Source: Histoplasma ohiense (taxonomy: Eukaryota > Ascomycota > Eurotiomycetes > Onygenales > Ajellomycetaceae). From it: a stretch of DNA of 64,000 bases. Below, in pieces: positions 36,977-48,928 of the stretch. Numbering within the stretch: the stretch's first letter is position 1; each line of letters starts with the position of its first letter. The stretch is taken from the NCBI GenBank assembly GCA_017607445.1, contig JAEVHH010000004.1, positions 4,092,001 to 4,156,000 on the forward strand, read 5' to 3'. The notes below the pieces were generated by a model, which was given only the letters and a program-made list of their open reading frames with translations, was not told the origin of the DNA and made no database searches. Both the position numbers and the translations under genes were made by a program.

Positions 36977-39900
36977 GCCACCATACGCGGTGAAGATGTC
37001 CTCAACATCTACTCTGTATTTCCAGTTTTGCCGTGGCCATATCCATAATCGGCCCTATGTACCCATAACCACTTATCCGTCGACCGATCCATACGCATTG
37101 ATAACCAAGCAGAAGAAGCAGCCGCCAAAAGAGTAAACATAGCAGCACGTCAAGATATACATATCTAGGTACACAACAACGCGAAGGTTGTAGACTTGCG
37201 CTGCTGTACCGTATCCATAGAGTTAATAATTATAACACAGCTACCGACTTCGCGTACAACTGCGCCAGCATTTCTTAATTTAGCTCAACTGCCAACAACG
37301 GTGATGCCTTCGCGCCAGGTGCTCTTCAACCACCGTGGACTTCTTGGCCACAGGATTGCTATCCTGTTCAGATATAGTATGAGCCTGGAAAGGGCCAATT
37401 ACCGCTTTGGTTCAAATGCCTCCCCACAACCCCTCCCCCCTTCCCATTCCCCCCTTATTTCGTTTGCGATATTCTAGATGGCTCCTAAAAAACAGCTAAA
37501 ACGGCTTCGACGGGGAATCGACTTAACATCGAAGTTGTGTATAATCGATTGCAAGACGTGACCATGTTTTATCTCTGGCAAATATCGTCGGTTTTGTCAA
37601 TGGTGGAAAGAGAGCAGGCCCCAAGTCCACTTTCTGCGGACTCGATATGGTCGTTTTGATACCCGATCCTTTATTCTTGGGACCCACTCAAGAGTTAAGC
37701 GGAGATGCTTCTCGTATGGGTTACTGCACGGCGAAGGAGGTCAAGGTTGGTTACACTGTGTCCGTCCGAAGGACAGTGGCAAAGTGGGTATGGGTTGGCA
37801 TTGCCGACTCTGCATTCTCCCTGTAAAGCCAAGGTTGTTGGCGCAGCATTGATGTTGTATAACTGTTTATTTTGCGGCAAGTGCACGTATAGGTACTGTT
37901 CAGAGCTGACTTTCATGTCTGGACACCCATCAGAGCCTCTGGTGTCAAGATAACCCGGAGACTTTAAAGCAAAAGAGACCACTGTGTCCGCTTCATCAAG
38001 ACCACCACATCGTGCTCTTAGGGACCGAGGCCACCACAAAGCTTGCCAAAGATAAGACCAAGTTACTTGCTTGTACCAGGCACCCGTAGGTACAACCGCA
38101 GTTTAACGTTTGTCCCAAGGCTGTGGGGAGGGCAAATACTCTTCTATATTTGTGGAACCATCGGTTCTGTCAAAGAAGGGATTTTCTCTGAAAATGCCCT
38201 GCAGGGTTTAGTGACGTATCACAAGAACGGCGGCTACTTGCCGCACAGAAAAAGGGAACACTGGCAATAAAAGAAGCACAAGAATCGCTAAAAGCACCAT
38301 AAAATAGATGCCATGGATAGATTCTGCGGTTTGCAGATGAGAAGAAGATCGAAGAATTGATTGACAACCCCCACGGACCCAATATTCAGGTGAGATGATC
38401 ACCCACATAGCCGGTCACTGTCCTCCTGTCCATGCGGTTTTCTCATTCTTTACTGTTTCTCCGACCGTCTCGCCAGAACATGGGGTACTACTGCCAACAG
38501 TCCCAAGAGAAGAAAGGCATTCGAATCCTCAGGAGCGAATCAATTGATTTTCAAACGCCCGATTGTGTCCATGCGTATGCCAAGTTGTAACTATGTGCAA
38601 CATATATTCCATCCCCCTTCCCCCACTATTCTAACGTTGGGCGGAAGAGACAAAAACAAACAAAATTCAATTATATAATGCCGGCGTCTACATTCAAAAT
38701 GTCACTGCTACGCACCACAGGGTGTGTGTACTGAGCACGCACAGTGCTTGAGATTGGTACACTCCACTTCGCAGCTATAGACCGAGTTTCTTCGCAGCTG
38801 TCTTGTGCGATCTTCTCAGTGGTAAAGCATCAACAAAGTATTCAGGGAAATCACGTCTTGGGTCTTGCGAGCGGGGAGTCCTAACATCAGAAACTGTACG
38901 CACAACAATCACTCGAATTGGAGCTATTTTGGCCGAAGTGCTGTGCCGTCGTGGCCGTCGTGCCATGAGCCACATAAAATGATAAATTATGGCGACTGAC
39001 TAGTCGATACTTGGTGTGCTAAGACACACTCGTTTTTTACAACATGCATTTATTCGAGGTTATACTTCCGAGAGGCAAGAGCAAGAAAAACCGAGCTGTT
39101 AGAGAGTGCAACGAGGAGCCACTTTCAACAGCCATCGAGCATCACTTTCAAGAAACCCGCTCTTTTTTTTTTTTTCTCGCTATGTCTAGGAAATGAACGG
39201 GGAAACCGGGCTAAGAAGGTATTGTGTGGGCTTTAAAAGACCAAAGAAAACGCATACATACACTTTTGACCACTTCTTGTTCTCAGGTCTCTGAATGAAA
39301 ACTTTCAACTTCTTCAACACCAGAGTAATGTAGAAGAATGGAATCAATAATTTTCACCCTTTCAGCATATCAGACCCTAAAGAGTGCCCTTGGGAGGAAT
39401 CACGCACTTCATCTGGAATTAAATATCAGCGCCGGCGTGGATGAGACCTAAAAATAGTAAATCTGGTATTATTATTAACTATTATTATTATTGTTGTTGT
39501 TAATATTCCGAGTGAAAGAAGGGGGCTCCCTGCAATCGAAAATCAAAAACCAAACCCAATTGAATAAGGGTATGTATATTTATTTATAAACCAAATAAGA
39601 TGTATTAAATAAATATATAGCTAGGTCAGACGCTGCACTTTTAGATTTCTGGACAATGTGAGTTTAGAATACGCATCCCACGCTCAAAGGAAAGGAAAAG
39701 AGAAGAGAAAAAACAAAGTGATATATATCATGCTATAAACCAAAACACCGAGCAAAAGGGGGTAAGCAGCGGTGCAGTGTGAGTTGTGGTTTAGAATGTG
39801 GCTGGTCAACTCTGACATCAGCTTGCGAATTCTGCACTTCATTGAAGAATGGGTGTCTCTAAAATCGAAAATTTTTTCAAAAGGAAAACAAAGAGAAAAT

Positions 39901-40071
39901 GGAAAATCATTGACAGAGTCCCCTTTCCATGCCAAAATATACCCTTGAAACAGGAAAAAAGAAAAGGGTGTTGAAATTTTTTTGGGAGAAAAAAAAAATA
40001 ATAGAACGGGAAACAACACGATTGGGTTGACCTGGATAAGTTTATATATATGTATGTATGTATAAATTTAA

Positions 40072-40312
40072 CGTCCCAGAGGGACGCGGGCAGCGCCCGC
40101 GTTCTAGAAGCCTCCCGAAGGGCATGGAGACGTGCTAAGCTGGAGAGATTTCTATATACATATACAAAATCTTAGAAACAGGATCCAGATGGCAACTCTT
40201 GAAAGAACTCAGCTTGTTGAGCTGTGCATCCACTTCTGACCCGACATATGGCCATTCATGGTGGGGCTATAGTGTGGCTTTTGGAAAGCCACCGCTGCCG
40301 TGCCTGGAAGGC
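40072..40312. other. Cluster of perfect short-loop hairpins (possible structured RNA)
   Basis: Within 240 bases I read CGTCCC-AGA-GGGACG (40072-40086), a 7-bp stem with AGC loop (40085-40101), the palindrome TTCTAGAA (40102-40109), CAGCT-TGTTG-AGCTG (40210-40224), an 8-bp stem GTGGCTTT-TGG-AAAGCCAC (40274-40292) and GCCT-GGA-AGGC (40302-40312). The first part is a GC-rich island in A/T-rich flanks. It lies 630-870 bases beyond the reductase stop. I cannot match it to a known RNA family, and the strand is unknown. Confidence 0.35.
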
Positions 40313-40438
40313 TTAATATTGCTAGAGAAAGGGGGTTTCTTTCGGTTTGTCGAGGAGAATCTTTAGTGCTTCATACGAAAGGGTAAGTTTATAGAGATGG
40401 GGCAAGGAATATATCAAGAAGCGAATAATGCTGTTTGG

Positions 40439-40465
40439 AAAAAAAAAAAAAAAAAAAAAAAAAAA
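40439..40465. repeat. Poly(A) tract, 27 bases
   Basis: An uninterrupted A run lies 480 bases beyond the reductase stop codon. Confidence 0.95.
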
Positions 40466-40944
40466 GATAAAAAAGACACGAGGTATTTTCTGGGTCTGCT
40501 CTCCATTTCTCCCTGTTTTTCCCCCCGGACCCTGACGTAGTGTGGTGTTCGTAAAAGTGGATGGAAAGGTGAATAATATACATTATATCGAAAAACGGGG
40601 ACAAACAAATTCAATCATAACTTTGGAAATGTGGCACCCTCCTTACCAATTGGTTAGAAGGATGCAAGCGCACGAGTTGAAACTCCACTTAGATCTTTGG
40701 AAGTTCAGGAAGGGGAAAGGAAAGAATTTGCAAATATTTTAAAATGGTGTCGTCGACAACAGTTCAAATGCCGATGCACTCAAATCAATGCGAGGTAGAG
40801 ACTCGATAAATCAAAATAGATGATACCGAGTGAGTGGAGAGAGACGAGGCAGATATGTGAAGGTAGGCAGATGAAATCCAGTAGGTAGATTGAGATATCG
40901 TCAATGGAAGATAGAGGTGCGCTTAAATATGTTGCCTGATGTTT

Positions 40945-42987
40945 CTACCACGTCTCCTGGATAGGGGGAAGAATGTCAGCATTTCACATTTCTCGAATTG
41001 TGAAATCTGTTGATGTGGCATAAGTTTTCAAAAAGAGGGAAAGGCTGCAAAGTGAGTGAGTACATACCGCGATATATTGGCCAGCATCCTTCTTCCCTTG
41101 CCAGAAGAGCTTCGCTTCTTCACGATTGAGATTCCCTTTGGCCACGGCAACATCTACCAATGCAGCTTCGACACCTTCGCCCATGCCCTTGCTGCTCCCG
41201 CAGACGAAAACACGCCCATCAAGAGAGTTGATAACGAACCATACGAGGTCAGCTTGGTTGCGCACCTCTTCTTGCACATACTTGCCCTCGCCACGCCGAC
41301 TCTGGACGACCCTCTTCACGGTGTCCTCATGGACGCCCCATTCGCCAGAATAAAGCTCGTCGAGCAATGAGTCACGGATTCCCTGGAGGACCCACACTTT
41401 GTTGGCGCAGTTAGCAGACCTCAAGCGCCGTTGCACGAATCCGCGGAATGGGGCAACTCCAACTCCTGCACCAATGAGGAGCATGGGCCCATCCGAAACA
41501 AATTCGCGTGCGAGAGGGTTGGCCATCAAACCACGGAACATCGGGATGTGCAGGTTTAAAGACGAAATGTCATCGCCTAATTCCTCAGCGCGAACAAGTT
41601 GCTTTGCTTTGCGTTCCAAGAACCCGGAGCCCACACCAGTTCTTCTTCCTCCATGCCAATCAGGGGATTCGTGGACAGTGACAGCGATCTCTATCAGCCT
41701 CCTGCATTTGCCGTCACGGAGGGTGCATGAAACTAGAGGATCCTGAGAAAGGGAATAAAATCGTGGCATAAGAGTATTGAGGATAGAGAGCAGGTAATCA
41801 AGAGGGGGTTGGGCTGAGGGGAATGCAGATAGAACTTGAGGCACTGTGGTATGTTGGCCAGTTCGAAGGTCGCAGAACGCCCCCTGGCCCTGTGCCGATG
41901 AGAGGAACATCAATATTTTTTTCTCGTCCCGATCCGTGGCGTACTCTGCCAGAAGTCGGAACATTTGTTTTGTTGGTGGATAGCTCTGTAGGTCAGAGCA
42001 CCACGAAAGCAATTCGCGCCTAGTAGTTAGCAGTCTTCGTGGCTTCTCATCTCCCCAGACAGTAGGCCATCGACCGGTGGTGGTGTTGACCATTACCCTC
42101 TTATCTCGGACCATTTTCGGAATGCTGAGTAGGTTAAAAACCTCGTCTACCACCTCATCTGAATTTTGGGGACAAATGCCAATCGCACCCCCAACCACGA
42201 AGTCGACATCGCCACCCTCAACGGGGTAGTCTGTAACATCTATATCAAAATGGTAAGTCCTCTTTTCCGCACCAGGCTTGGTCAACTCTCGAGCGTGGTA
42301 GAGGGGTGCACGGAACACCTCATAAGGGGGGTGTGGTTGGACGAATTGAGGTGGATGATCCGCAGGCCCTGGTTCCCTATCGGCCAACTCTGTTGGTACG
42401 GGAGAAAACCACACAGTTTTCTCTGGGAGGGGGATAATGTTTGTCAGAACACTGTCATGCGACAACTGGCCTAGGTGCAATTTCAGGCTTTCGAAGGCCT
42501 GATTCTTTGGTTTGATGACAAGGTGGATTGAGGACGACGATGCAGGTTCTTGCAGAGGCTGAAGCTTGCAGCATCCCCCACCACAGCAGATTTTCTCGAG
42601 GACATGTGTACCGCCTTGGCCGCTGCCTAGTATTTTCTCGACATCTTCAGAGCTTTGCGATATCAAGACAGTAGAGGCCCGTCTCCGGCGTTTCGTAGTC
42701 GACGGGGGAGATTTCGAGCTGAGCGTAAGGTCCAGGATCCCATCTGTGAGATCATCCAGTAATGGCTCGTTCCATGGAGTTGAGGGAGTCTCCATGCCAC
42801 TAATTGGCTCTACTGTTCCGGGCGTAGATACAGAGGATGAATGCGAGTCTGGCGAGGAGGCATTGGTTGCTGGGTGCATTATTTTAAGATGTGGCAAGGT
42901 TGTCGGTTCTTCTGGGATCGGATTGCCTGCGCGAGATGTGCTGGAAACGGTGATAGTATCCACCTGCCGAGTCATAGATGCCGCCAT
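40945..42987 (-). CDS. NADPH/FAD oxidoreductase of the diflavin-reductase family lacking the FMN domain
   Basis: Exons 42987-41068 and 40956-40945 encode 643 residues. The second exon is only 12 bases and restores the end QYIAETW, the canonical C-terminus of cytochrome P450 reductase-type enzymes. Seen: the FAD motif RFYSLSQ at R409, the FAD phosphate-binding region GVGSGFL, the NADPH loop GAGVGVAPFRG near residue 506, and VFVCGSSKGMG further on. A flavodoxin (FMN) domain is absent. In its place residues 1-130 are Ser/Thr/Pro-rich and end in a Cys-Cys-Gly-Gly-Gly-Cys-Cys motif (C134, C135, C139, C140). The enzyme should move electrons from NADPH to FAD and then to an unknown acceptor. The frame is open for 88 codons upstream of the chosen Met, so the start is uncertain. 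It is not Tah18 or CPR, which both carry FMN domains. Confidence 0.88.
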
Positions 42988-44358
42988 CCCAGCTGTCAAA
43001 AGGGGGAAAGTTGCAATTACCAGATGCCTCGACTTGATGTTAGCTTCGTTCCAAGAAAGATGGCCCGCAAACCCAAACCTCCAGAGAAGACTTGAGGAAT
43101 GAAGGTCACCAAATGGGTAGCGTACCTCTATACGGTTGTAGCGCCTGCTCAGTAAAGCGCGTTTAGATTGCAACGTGTGTTGCCCAATCTCTCCAAATAC
43201 AATTGCTTTGAATCGTATCAAGGGTGTGGCGGAACAGAGATGAAGCGTCACGACAAGGGGTATTAAAAAATAAGAAATGGACGAAGATCATTGGGAAGGG
43301 AGGAAGTAAAGAGAGGATTCGAGTCGTACATAGGGACTGAAAGGAGACATTGCTTCGCGTGAGGAGCAGTTATGGAAGCAGGATCGAAGGAGATTAAACT
43401 GGGGATGAGGCGAAAAGAGGAACATCGGCAGCAGCGCGAAAAAAGTGGGTTGACTCGGAAAATACAGGCCGTATTGCAAGTGTATAATTTACAGGACCGT
43501 TTCGGTACACCAGGGATGAACAGAAAGGAGCTCTCTCATCTCTTATCAGCCCCCCAACATAAAGCAGATCCAGCTATTTGGCCTAGTCTCTACCAGGAAG
43601 CCAGCATTAGAGAATGTTCTAGGGATTTTTCTCAATTGCAGGGCACAGCGCAAGACCTGGGCGACCTGCAAGATGGCAAGGTTTTTTTGATACAGGGGGC
43701 TGTAAGGCATGATAATGCGCCAAGAACCTTTCCCGTAGTTAGTTAATCAATCAGCGGATCAGATTAGATCATCCACGGATCGCTTCCAGCCCCTCAGCCT
43801 CGGGACACAACCACTAGTCTATATACAGAATAGCTTGGTAAGGTAATGGATTCTCCATCAATTAGTTACCTACATAAAAACCTAACTCTGCTTCTTCTGA
43901 GGGGGAAACCAATTACCGCCTGCAGCCTGGTCTCTTTTAGTAGGGATGTCTTTATCAAAAGTTGGTGTGTCTGGATACATCGCTCCTCTGGGTCTTCTTC
44001 CCCAACGGGCTGCCAGTGCGTGGTGCCACGGCGCGAACAAACGATCTGTTGGGACACCCTAGAGGTAATCCCACAATGGTAACATGAATGCTGGCGAAGC
44101 GATTGCCATCACTAGCATATCCAACTTGCATTGGTGGCTTGTCCTTATTAGTGGAGCATGGATTGGCTTGTTTGGCTGTGGCCAGCGAGCATGTGAGATC
44201 AAAACATAGCCCAACCTCTTTGACTGGTAAAATAGAATAGCTGATGCGACATCGGAGGGCACAAAGCCTCGTCCAGGGGATCGGGAACACGGGCTGAATC
44301 ATAATCAAAGAAGGAAAAGCCAACTTGTGGCTGTCTGTAGGTAGGGGTGTAACAAGCC

Positions 44359-44393
<35 letters not shown>

Positions 44394-45686
44394 CAGGTGA
44401 AACAAAGGACAATTATCAATCTTTCTAGTGTGAATCCTAGTGCAAAACCCTACGAATCATTTCATATCTCCACACTTTGTAATTGCATTCATTGCGCAGT
44501 AACTACTCCGTACTTCTGACAATAAAGAGTCTAGGCTCTACTCATTATGGATTCCACGAATGATGAAATATTGTCAATAATGAGTATCAACAGCCAAGGG
44601 AGGGAACTTTTGAGGCATTCACAGAACAGACAGGGGATGGGATTTTTAGCTGCAAGCTTCCCTACATCTAAAAGCAAACAAAAACATCATTCATGCCATT
44701 GTTACAACCATATAGGAGCAAACAGGCTGTTATGCTTGTTGTTGGATACATTGCAAGCATCGCCTTGCCGTGTCTCAATGAGGTTTCTTGGTTTCTTGTC
44801 CTTGGTTATTTTATCATTATTTTGATGCAGTACCATCATATCTGATGGTGTATTACAGGTAGTGCCTTGATTGATAAAACATCCTGGAAACTTGGGAGCA
44901 GATTGAGAGCCAAGGTAGGTCCAGTTTTGGGACGCGAAGCATTCCGGAATCCGGTAAAGAATATTTTCCAGGCCAACTGTCGCATCATTCTAACGCTTGC
45001 TAAGGTGCAGATTTCTGATAATAACAAGGTGGACTGGACTTGTTCTGGACACGAAACCCACCGTACTATTTACTGTTATCCCCGACGTGCGACAGACTAG
45101 CACTTTGCATCAATTCTCTGCCAGACTGATTAGTCATCCGCCATCCAAAATCACGTGAAGTTTTCACAAACTCTTTCGTTTCCAAGGTTCCTTTCTAGAA
45201 ACAAAACAACTCGATAGAACAAAGAAAGCGTTAGTCAATACTTAGCAGGTTGAATCCTGCCGATATCCATATGCGCAACGCTTGATGTGATCGATGAGAC
45301 TGTTGGGCCTGTATCCTTCACCCTCCGTCGCGGCCACAACTTTGAACGGCTAAACACCGGCTATTATTCACTAAAAAGATTCATTGGATATGGCCTCGTT
45401 AAAATAGCCTTGACAGCTGCCTTGTGTGACCTTTTGATCTTCCCTGTGAAGAGATACATATATAATATATGACCACCTAAGACTGATTTAGATGAAATCT
45501 GACATTGACTCGCCCCGTTTTTCTATTGATTCGATATTTGATTTTTTTTCGTCTCTCTTCTGTTTCGTGATTTACAAGAACACGGGTTTACTGCTATATA
45601 CTACGTATATACTTCTCATTGTGCGGCCGCTTTCAGGTGAAGACATAACATAGCCTTCTTAGCCGTCTAGTAGATGGTCCAGAGCT
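42988..45686. other. Divergent spacer between reductase and MED20
   Basis: No gene is recognised. It has A33 at 44360-44392 and TACTCCGTA at 44504-44512. If the reductase begins further upstream, 42988-43251 would be coding. Confidence 0.55.
44360..44392. repeat. Poly(A) tract, 33 bases
   Basis: The longest homopolymer in the window lies in a spacer with no gene attached. It could be the tail of an old retroposed copy, but I see no recognisable body next to it. Confidence 0.95.
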
Positions 45687-46072
45687 ATGCCGGTCACTGG
45701 GTACGTACCTCAGTCAAATCTCTCTTAGATCCCCTAGTAAACCAGCGTCTTAACAACCGTATTGCACAGCTTATACTTCATCCCAGCGAACCAAAACTCG
45801 CCAACGGCAACTAGGGCAGTAATTGAGCGACTTCGAGATGCATATAATCCGACCTTCTGCGGACGCTGGGCTCTAGAACACCGATTGCTACGTGATACCC
45901 CTTCATGTCTACCACCGAGCGATTACGCACCTCTACCCCCGCTGCAACCCCGCTTCATGCAATTTCTCTCCCTCAGTCACCGCCAGCCATACGGCTTCAT
46001 ATATATTTCTGGCCGCCCCGATCCAGACCCATGGGATTCGACATCTTCCAGCGCAAAGCATGCAGGTCATGC

Positions 46073-46112
<40 letters not shown>

Positions 46113-46895
46113 CAACAATATCAACAAACTTCCCAACAACACCAACAGTCACAACAAAACCCAACCCGTCAAGCGCCCGACCCATCTCCCTCTGGGCCCA
46201 AAACAATGATGATCCTCGACTATCCCTCCTACCAATCCTTCCACGCCATCACCCTCCGTGCCTGTGAGCCGCTCTGGTGCCCGCGCCACACCCTCACAGT
46301 TCTGAACGGCAGCCACTACGAAATCAACGACTTCCGCATCCGCATCGGCGACGTGCGGCAGACCGCGCCCCAAACCCGTGTGCGCGGTACCATTGTCGAG
46401 ATCGAATATCGTGGCCCCGCCGGCACTGCTACCCCCGCCGCCGCCGCGACTGCCACTGCCACTGCGCCAGGCGCTGATAATATCCAGATGGCCAATGGAA
46501 GCGAGACATGGCCGTCGTCTGTTGCGGATGGCAATGTCAACCCTGATGGCAGCCGTGATGACGAAGGGATCGTATGCCCGCAACTCGAGACGTCGATGTC
46601 GACATTATCGTCGTCGTTGTCGCTACCAACCTCCTCCTCCTCCTTCTCCTCACCATCCTCGGTGGAGGAAATCCCGACAGAGGAAGATTGGGAAGTAGCG
46701 GAGGTCCTTATTAGGGAGCTATGGAGTCGGTTTGCGGTAGAGGGAGCACGGGAGGTGATTCGTGTGCCGCATTTGGGCAAAGAGGCGAGGGAAGCGAGGC
46801 GGTTGGGGAAATTAGGGGATCGAGAGACCAATGCGAGGATTGCTGGGGCGGATTTGGCGAAGCAGTATATGGAGGTTTTTCGGTTTAATCGGTGA
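45687..46895 (+). CDS. MED20: Mediator complex subunit 20 (Srb2/Med20) with polyglutamine insert
   Basis: Exon 1 is 14 bases (45687-45700) and exon 2 runs 45770-46895; together they encode 379 residues. Joining gives the family N-terminus MPVTGLYFIPA. Med20 is part of the Mediator head module with Med18 and contacts RNA polymerase II. Conserved segments are the N-terminal strand region, the central MMILDYPSYQSFHAITL with LTVLNGSHYEINDFRIRIGDV, and the C-terminal helix ending near QYMEVFRFNR. The usual length is about 210 residues. The excess comes from a Gln/Asn-rich insert (46073-46160, CAG and CAA codons) and a Ser/Ala-rich loop around 46420-46680. Neighbouring genes give no functional hint. 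Confidence 0.93.
46073..46160 (+). repeat. (CAG)n/(CAA)n coding repeat in MED20
   Basis: About ten CAG codons are followed by CAA codons and interrupted glutamine runs. It is open in three frames, which explains the polyalanine and polyserine shadow frames. Confidence 0.95.
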
Positions 46896-47993
46896 AAATA
46901 TAGGACTTGAAATAGGGAAAGAAAACGCAGTTGGAACTGAAAGTGGTTGGACGGAGAGTTGGATGTTGTTGTAACTCCGTTTTTAAACAATTTTATCTTT
47001 TATTTATGTGATTGATTTTCTGGCCTTTCGGAGTGAGGAGTCCAATTCGTACGACTTTTTTCATACCTTAAATTTCCAGCTTCTATTCATGGATGGTTGA
47101 GGTCGGGGGTAGAGTTTCCATTTATAAGAGGGAGATTGTAAAAGTAAGAATCAAGAACTGGAAATTTGAGGAATAGTGCTTGGTTATATTATAAATATAA
47201 CCACGGAAAAACTAAAAATAAAGTCGGTTATCAGCGTTTGATAACTTTATTTCTCCGCCATCTTTGTCAGAAGACAATACGGCAAAGTGGTGGCGGTTGC
47301 CATAGGCATAAGGACAAAAAAGAGACATTGATTATGATGAAGTTAGATTGGAGAGGCTAGAATATTAATATAAAAGTTGAAAAATACAACCAAAAAATGA
47401 GAGTTGCAAAAGTTTGATTGCCGTATGCCGTTTCTATTGTTAAATTTCATGAGGCCAGTTCAGATTACCGCATGGCGGAATTTTCAATTCACATAGGACG
47501 TTGGGAGGGAGCTGTAAGGTTACTAAACAAGGCCAGGGGGAGATATGTGGAAATGGGGAAAGAGGATAAGCAGGGATATAAGCTTCTTATAGACAGAACC
47601 AAATGGAAAAGAGCGAAACGTGATAATGACAAAAAAAAAAAAAATTTGAGTGGCAGGGAAACTTCTTTTTTCTGGTTTTTATCAATTTTTCCCCTCCTTT
47701 TTTTGCCCTTCTTGCTGGTTTGATTTTTCATGGTGTGCTTCCTCTTTCAGACCTCCAAAACTCCATTCTATCATTTCCCGGCGTGTATTCAATCAGGTGC
47801 GCACGCTAAGAGGCACGCTTGGTACAATACTTGTAAATTGACACCATGCCGAAAGAAACTATAGATAGATACCATTCGAAATCCGTAAGAGTTTGACTGA
47901 ACACATGACAGCAAATGTTGGGCTGCACAGTAGCAAAACGTAATATCAACCGCTCGTAGCCTAGGATTCAATGGAACAGTGTTTGAACAGCGA
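46896..47993. other. Convergent spacer between MED20 and calmodulin
   Basis: A/T-rich 3' regions of both genes. Short frames at 47166-47360 and 47418-47723 look like chance. No gene is seen. Confidence 0.6.
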
Positions 47994-48928
47994 CTATTTC
48001 TGCATCATGAGTTGGACAAATTCGTTGTCTAAGGTTTTCGTGCGGAAAGACCGGTTAGTCATTAGATTTGTATGTATATGTTATCGCATATCCATAAGTG
48101 TGTCCAACTCACAGTCGATTCGTCCATCACCATCCTGGTCTGCCTCACGAATCATCTCATCAACCTCATCATCGGTCAATTTCTCACCAATCGAAGTCAT
48201 CACGTGGCGTAACTCGGCAGCAGAGATAAAACCGTTGTTATCACGATCGAAAACTTTGAATGCTTCTCGAATTTCTTCTTCAGAATCGGTATCCTTCATT
48301 TTCCTTGCCATCATAGTCAAAAACTCTGTGAAACAGGGAGAAGCGGTTAGACACAGCATCATTGCAGATAGCATCAAATCATCTGAGAAATAACTGGGCA
48401 TCATACCCGGGAAGTCAATGGTTCCATTGTTATCTGCATCAACCTCGTTGATCATGTCCTGTAGTTCTGATTCGGAAGGGTTTTGCCCCAGAGACCGCAT
48501 TACTGTTCCCAACTCTTTGGTGGTGATTTGCCCTGTTTCATTTAAACAAGTGGTCAGCTCTAGTCCCAGTCGACAAATTTTTTACATCTCTCATTCCCTA
48601 AGCTTCTGGAAACAAGTGGAAGTGGAAATAATCACCATCGCCATCTTTATCCTGTAAAATAAATGCCGATGTTAGTTCTTGTCCTGAGGCGCGGTTGGTA
48701 AGCCTGTTAGGTGTGGGGCAAAAATGAAGTCAACTTACGAATAGAGAGAAGGCCTCCTTGTATTCGGATACTTGCTCTTCAGTCAAAGAGTCGGCCTAGA
48801 TGTGGTATAAAACGTTAGCTTCTGGGCGAGATTTTTCTCCTTAAAAGGTAGATCTACGATGGGTCAGATAAGGAGGGGTAGTTTGGGGAGCGAGCAAGTC
48901 GCTAGCAGATCATGATAGTACGTACCAT
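47994..48928 (-). CDS. CMD1: Calmodulin
   Basis: Six exons (48928-48926, 48795-48739, 48651-48636, 48532-48407, 48325-48113, 48028-47994) encode exactly 149 residues, the standard length. Exon 1 is only the ATG. Four EF-hand loops are intact, each starting with Asp and ending with Glu at position 12: residues 21-32 (DKDGDGQITTKE), 57-68 (DADNNGTIDFPE), 94-105 (DRDNNGFISAAE) and 130-141 (DQDGDGRIDYNE). The protein is the universal Ca2+ sensor that activates calcineurin, CaM kinases and myosin light-chain partners. All introns have canonical GT-AG ends. The 130-base first intron lies next to the promoter and may carry regulatory sites, which is inference. Confidence 0.99.

Larger units (their letters stand above)
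34182..40944. other. Long gene-poor tract upstream of the homeobox gene
   Basis: About 6.8 kb shows no recognisable protein gene. Features are a (CCACAA)n repeat at 36945-36976, a T-rich run near 36820-36850, the hairpin cluster at 40072-40312 and A27 at 40439-40465. Part of it is expected to be the homeobox promoter and long 5' leader, and the right end the 3' region of the reductase gene. Confidence 0.5.

Noticed and set aside
45240..45265. GCAGG-TTGAAT-CCTGC hairpin resembling a tRNA T-arm
   Set aside because: The loop has six rather than seven bases and the remaining tRNA parts are missing.
46149..46990. Minus-strand frames opposite MED20
   Set aside because: They mirror the MED20 coding repeats and GC-rich third positions; MED20 conserved segments settle the strand.
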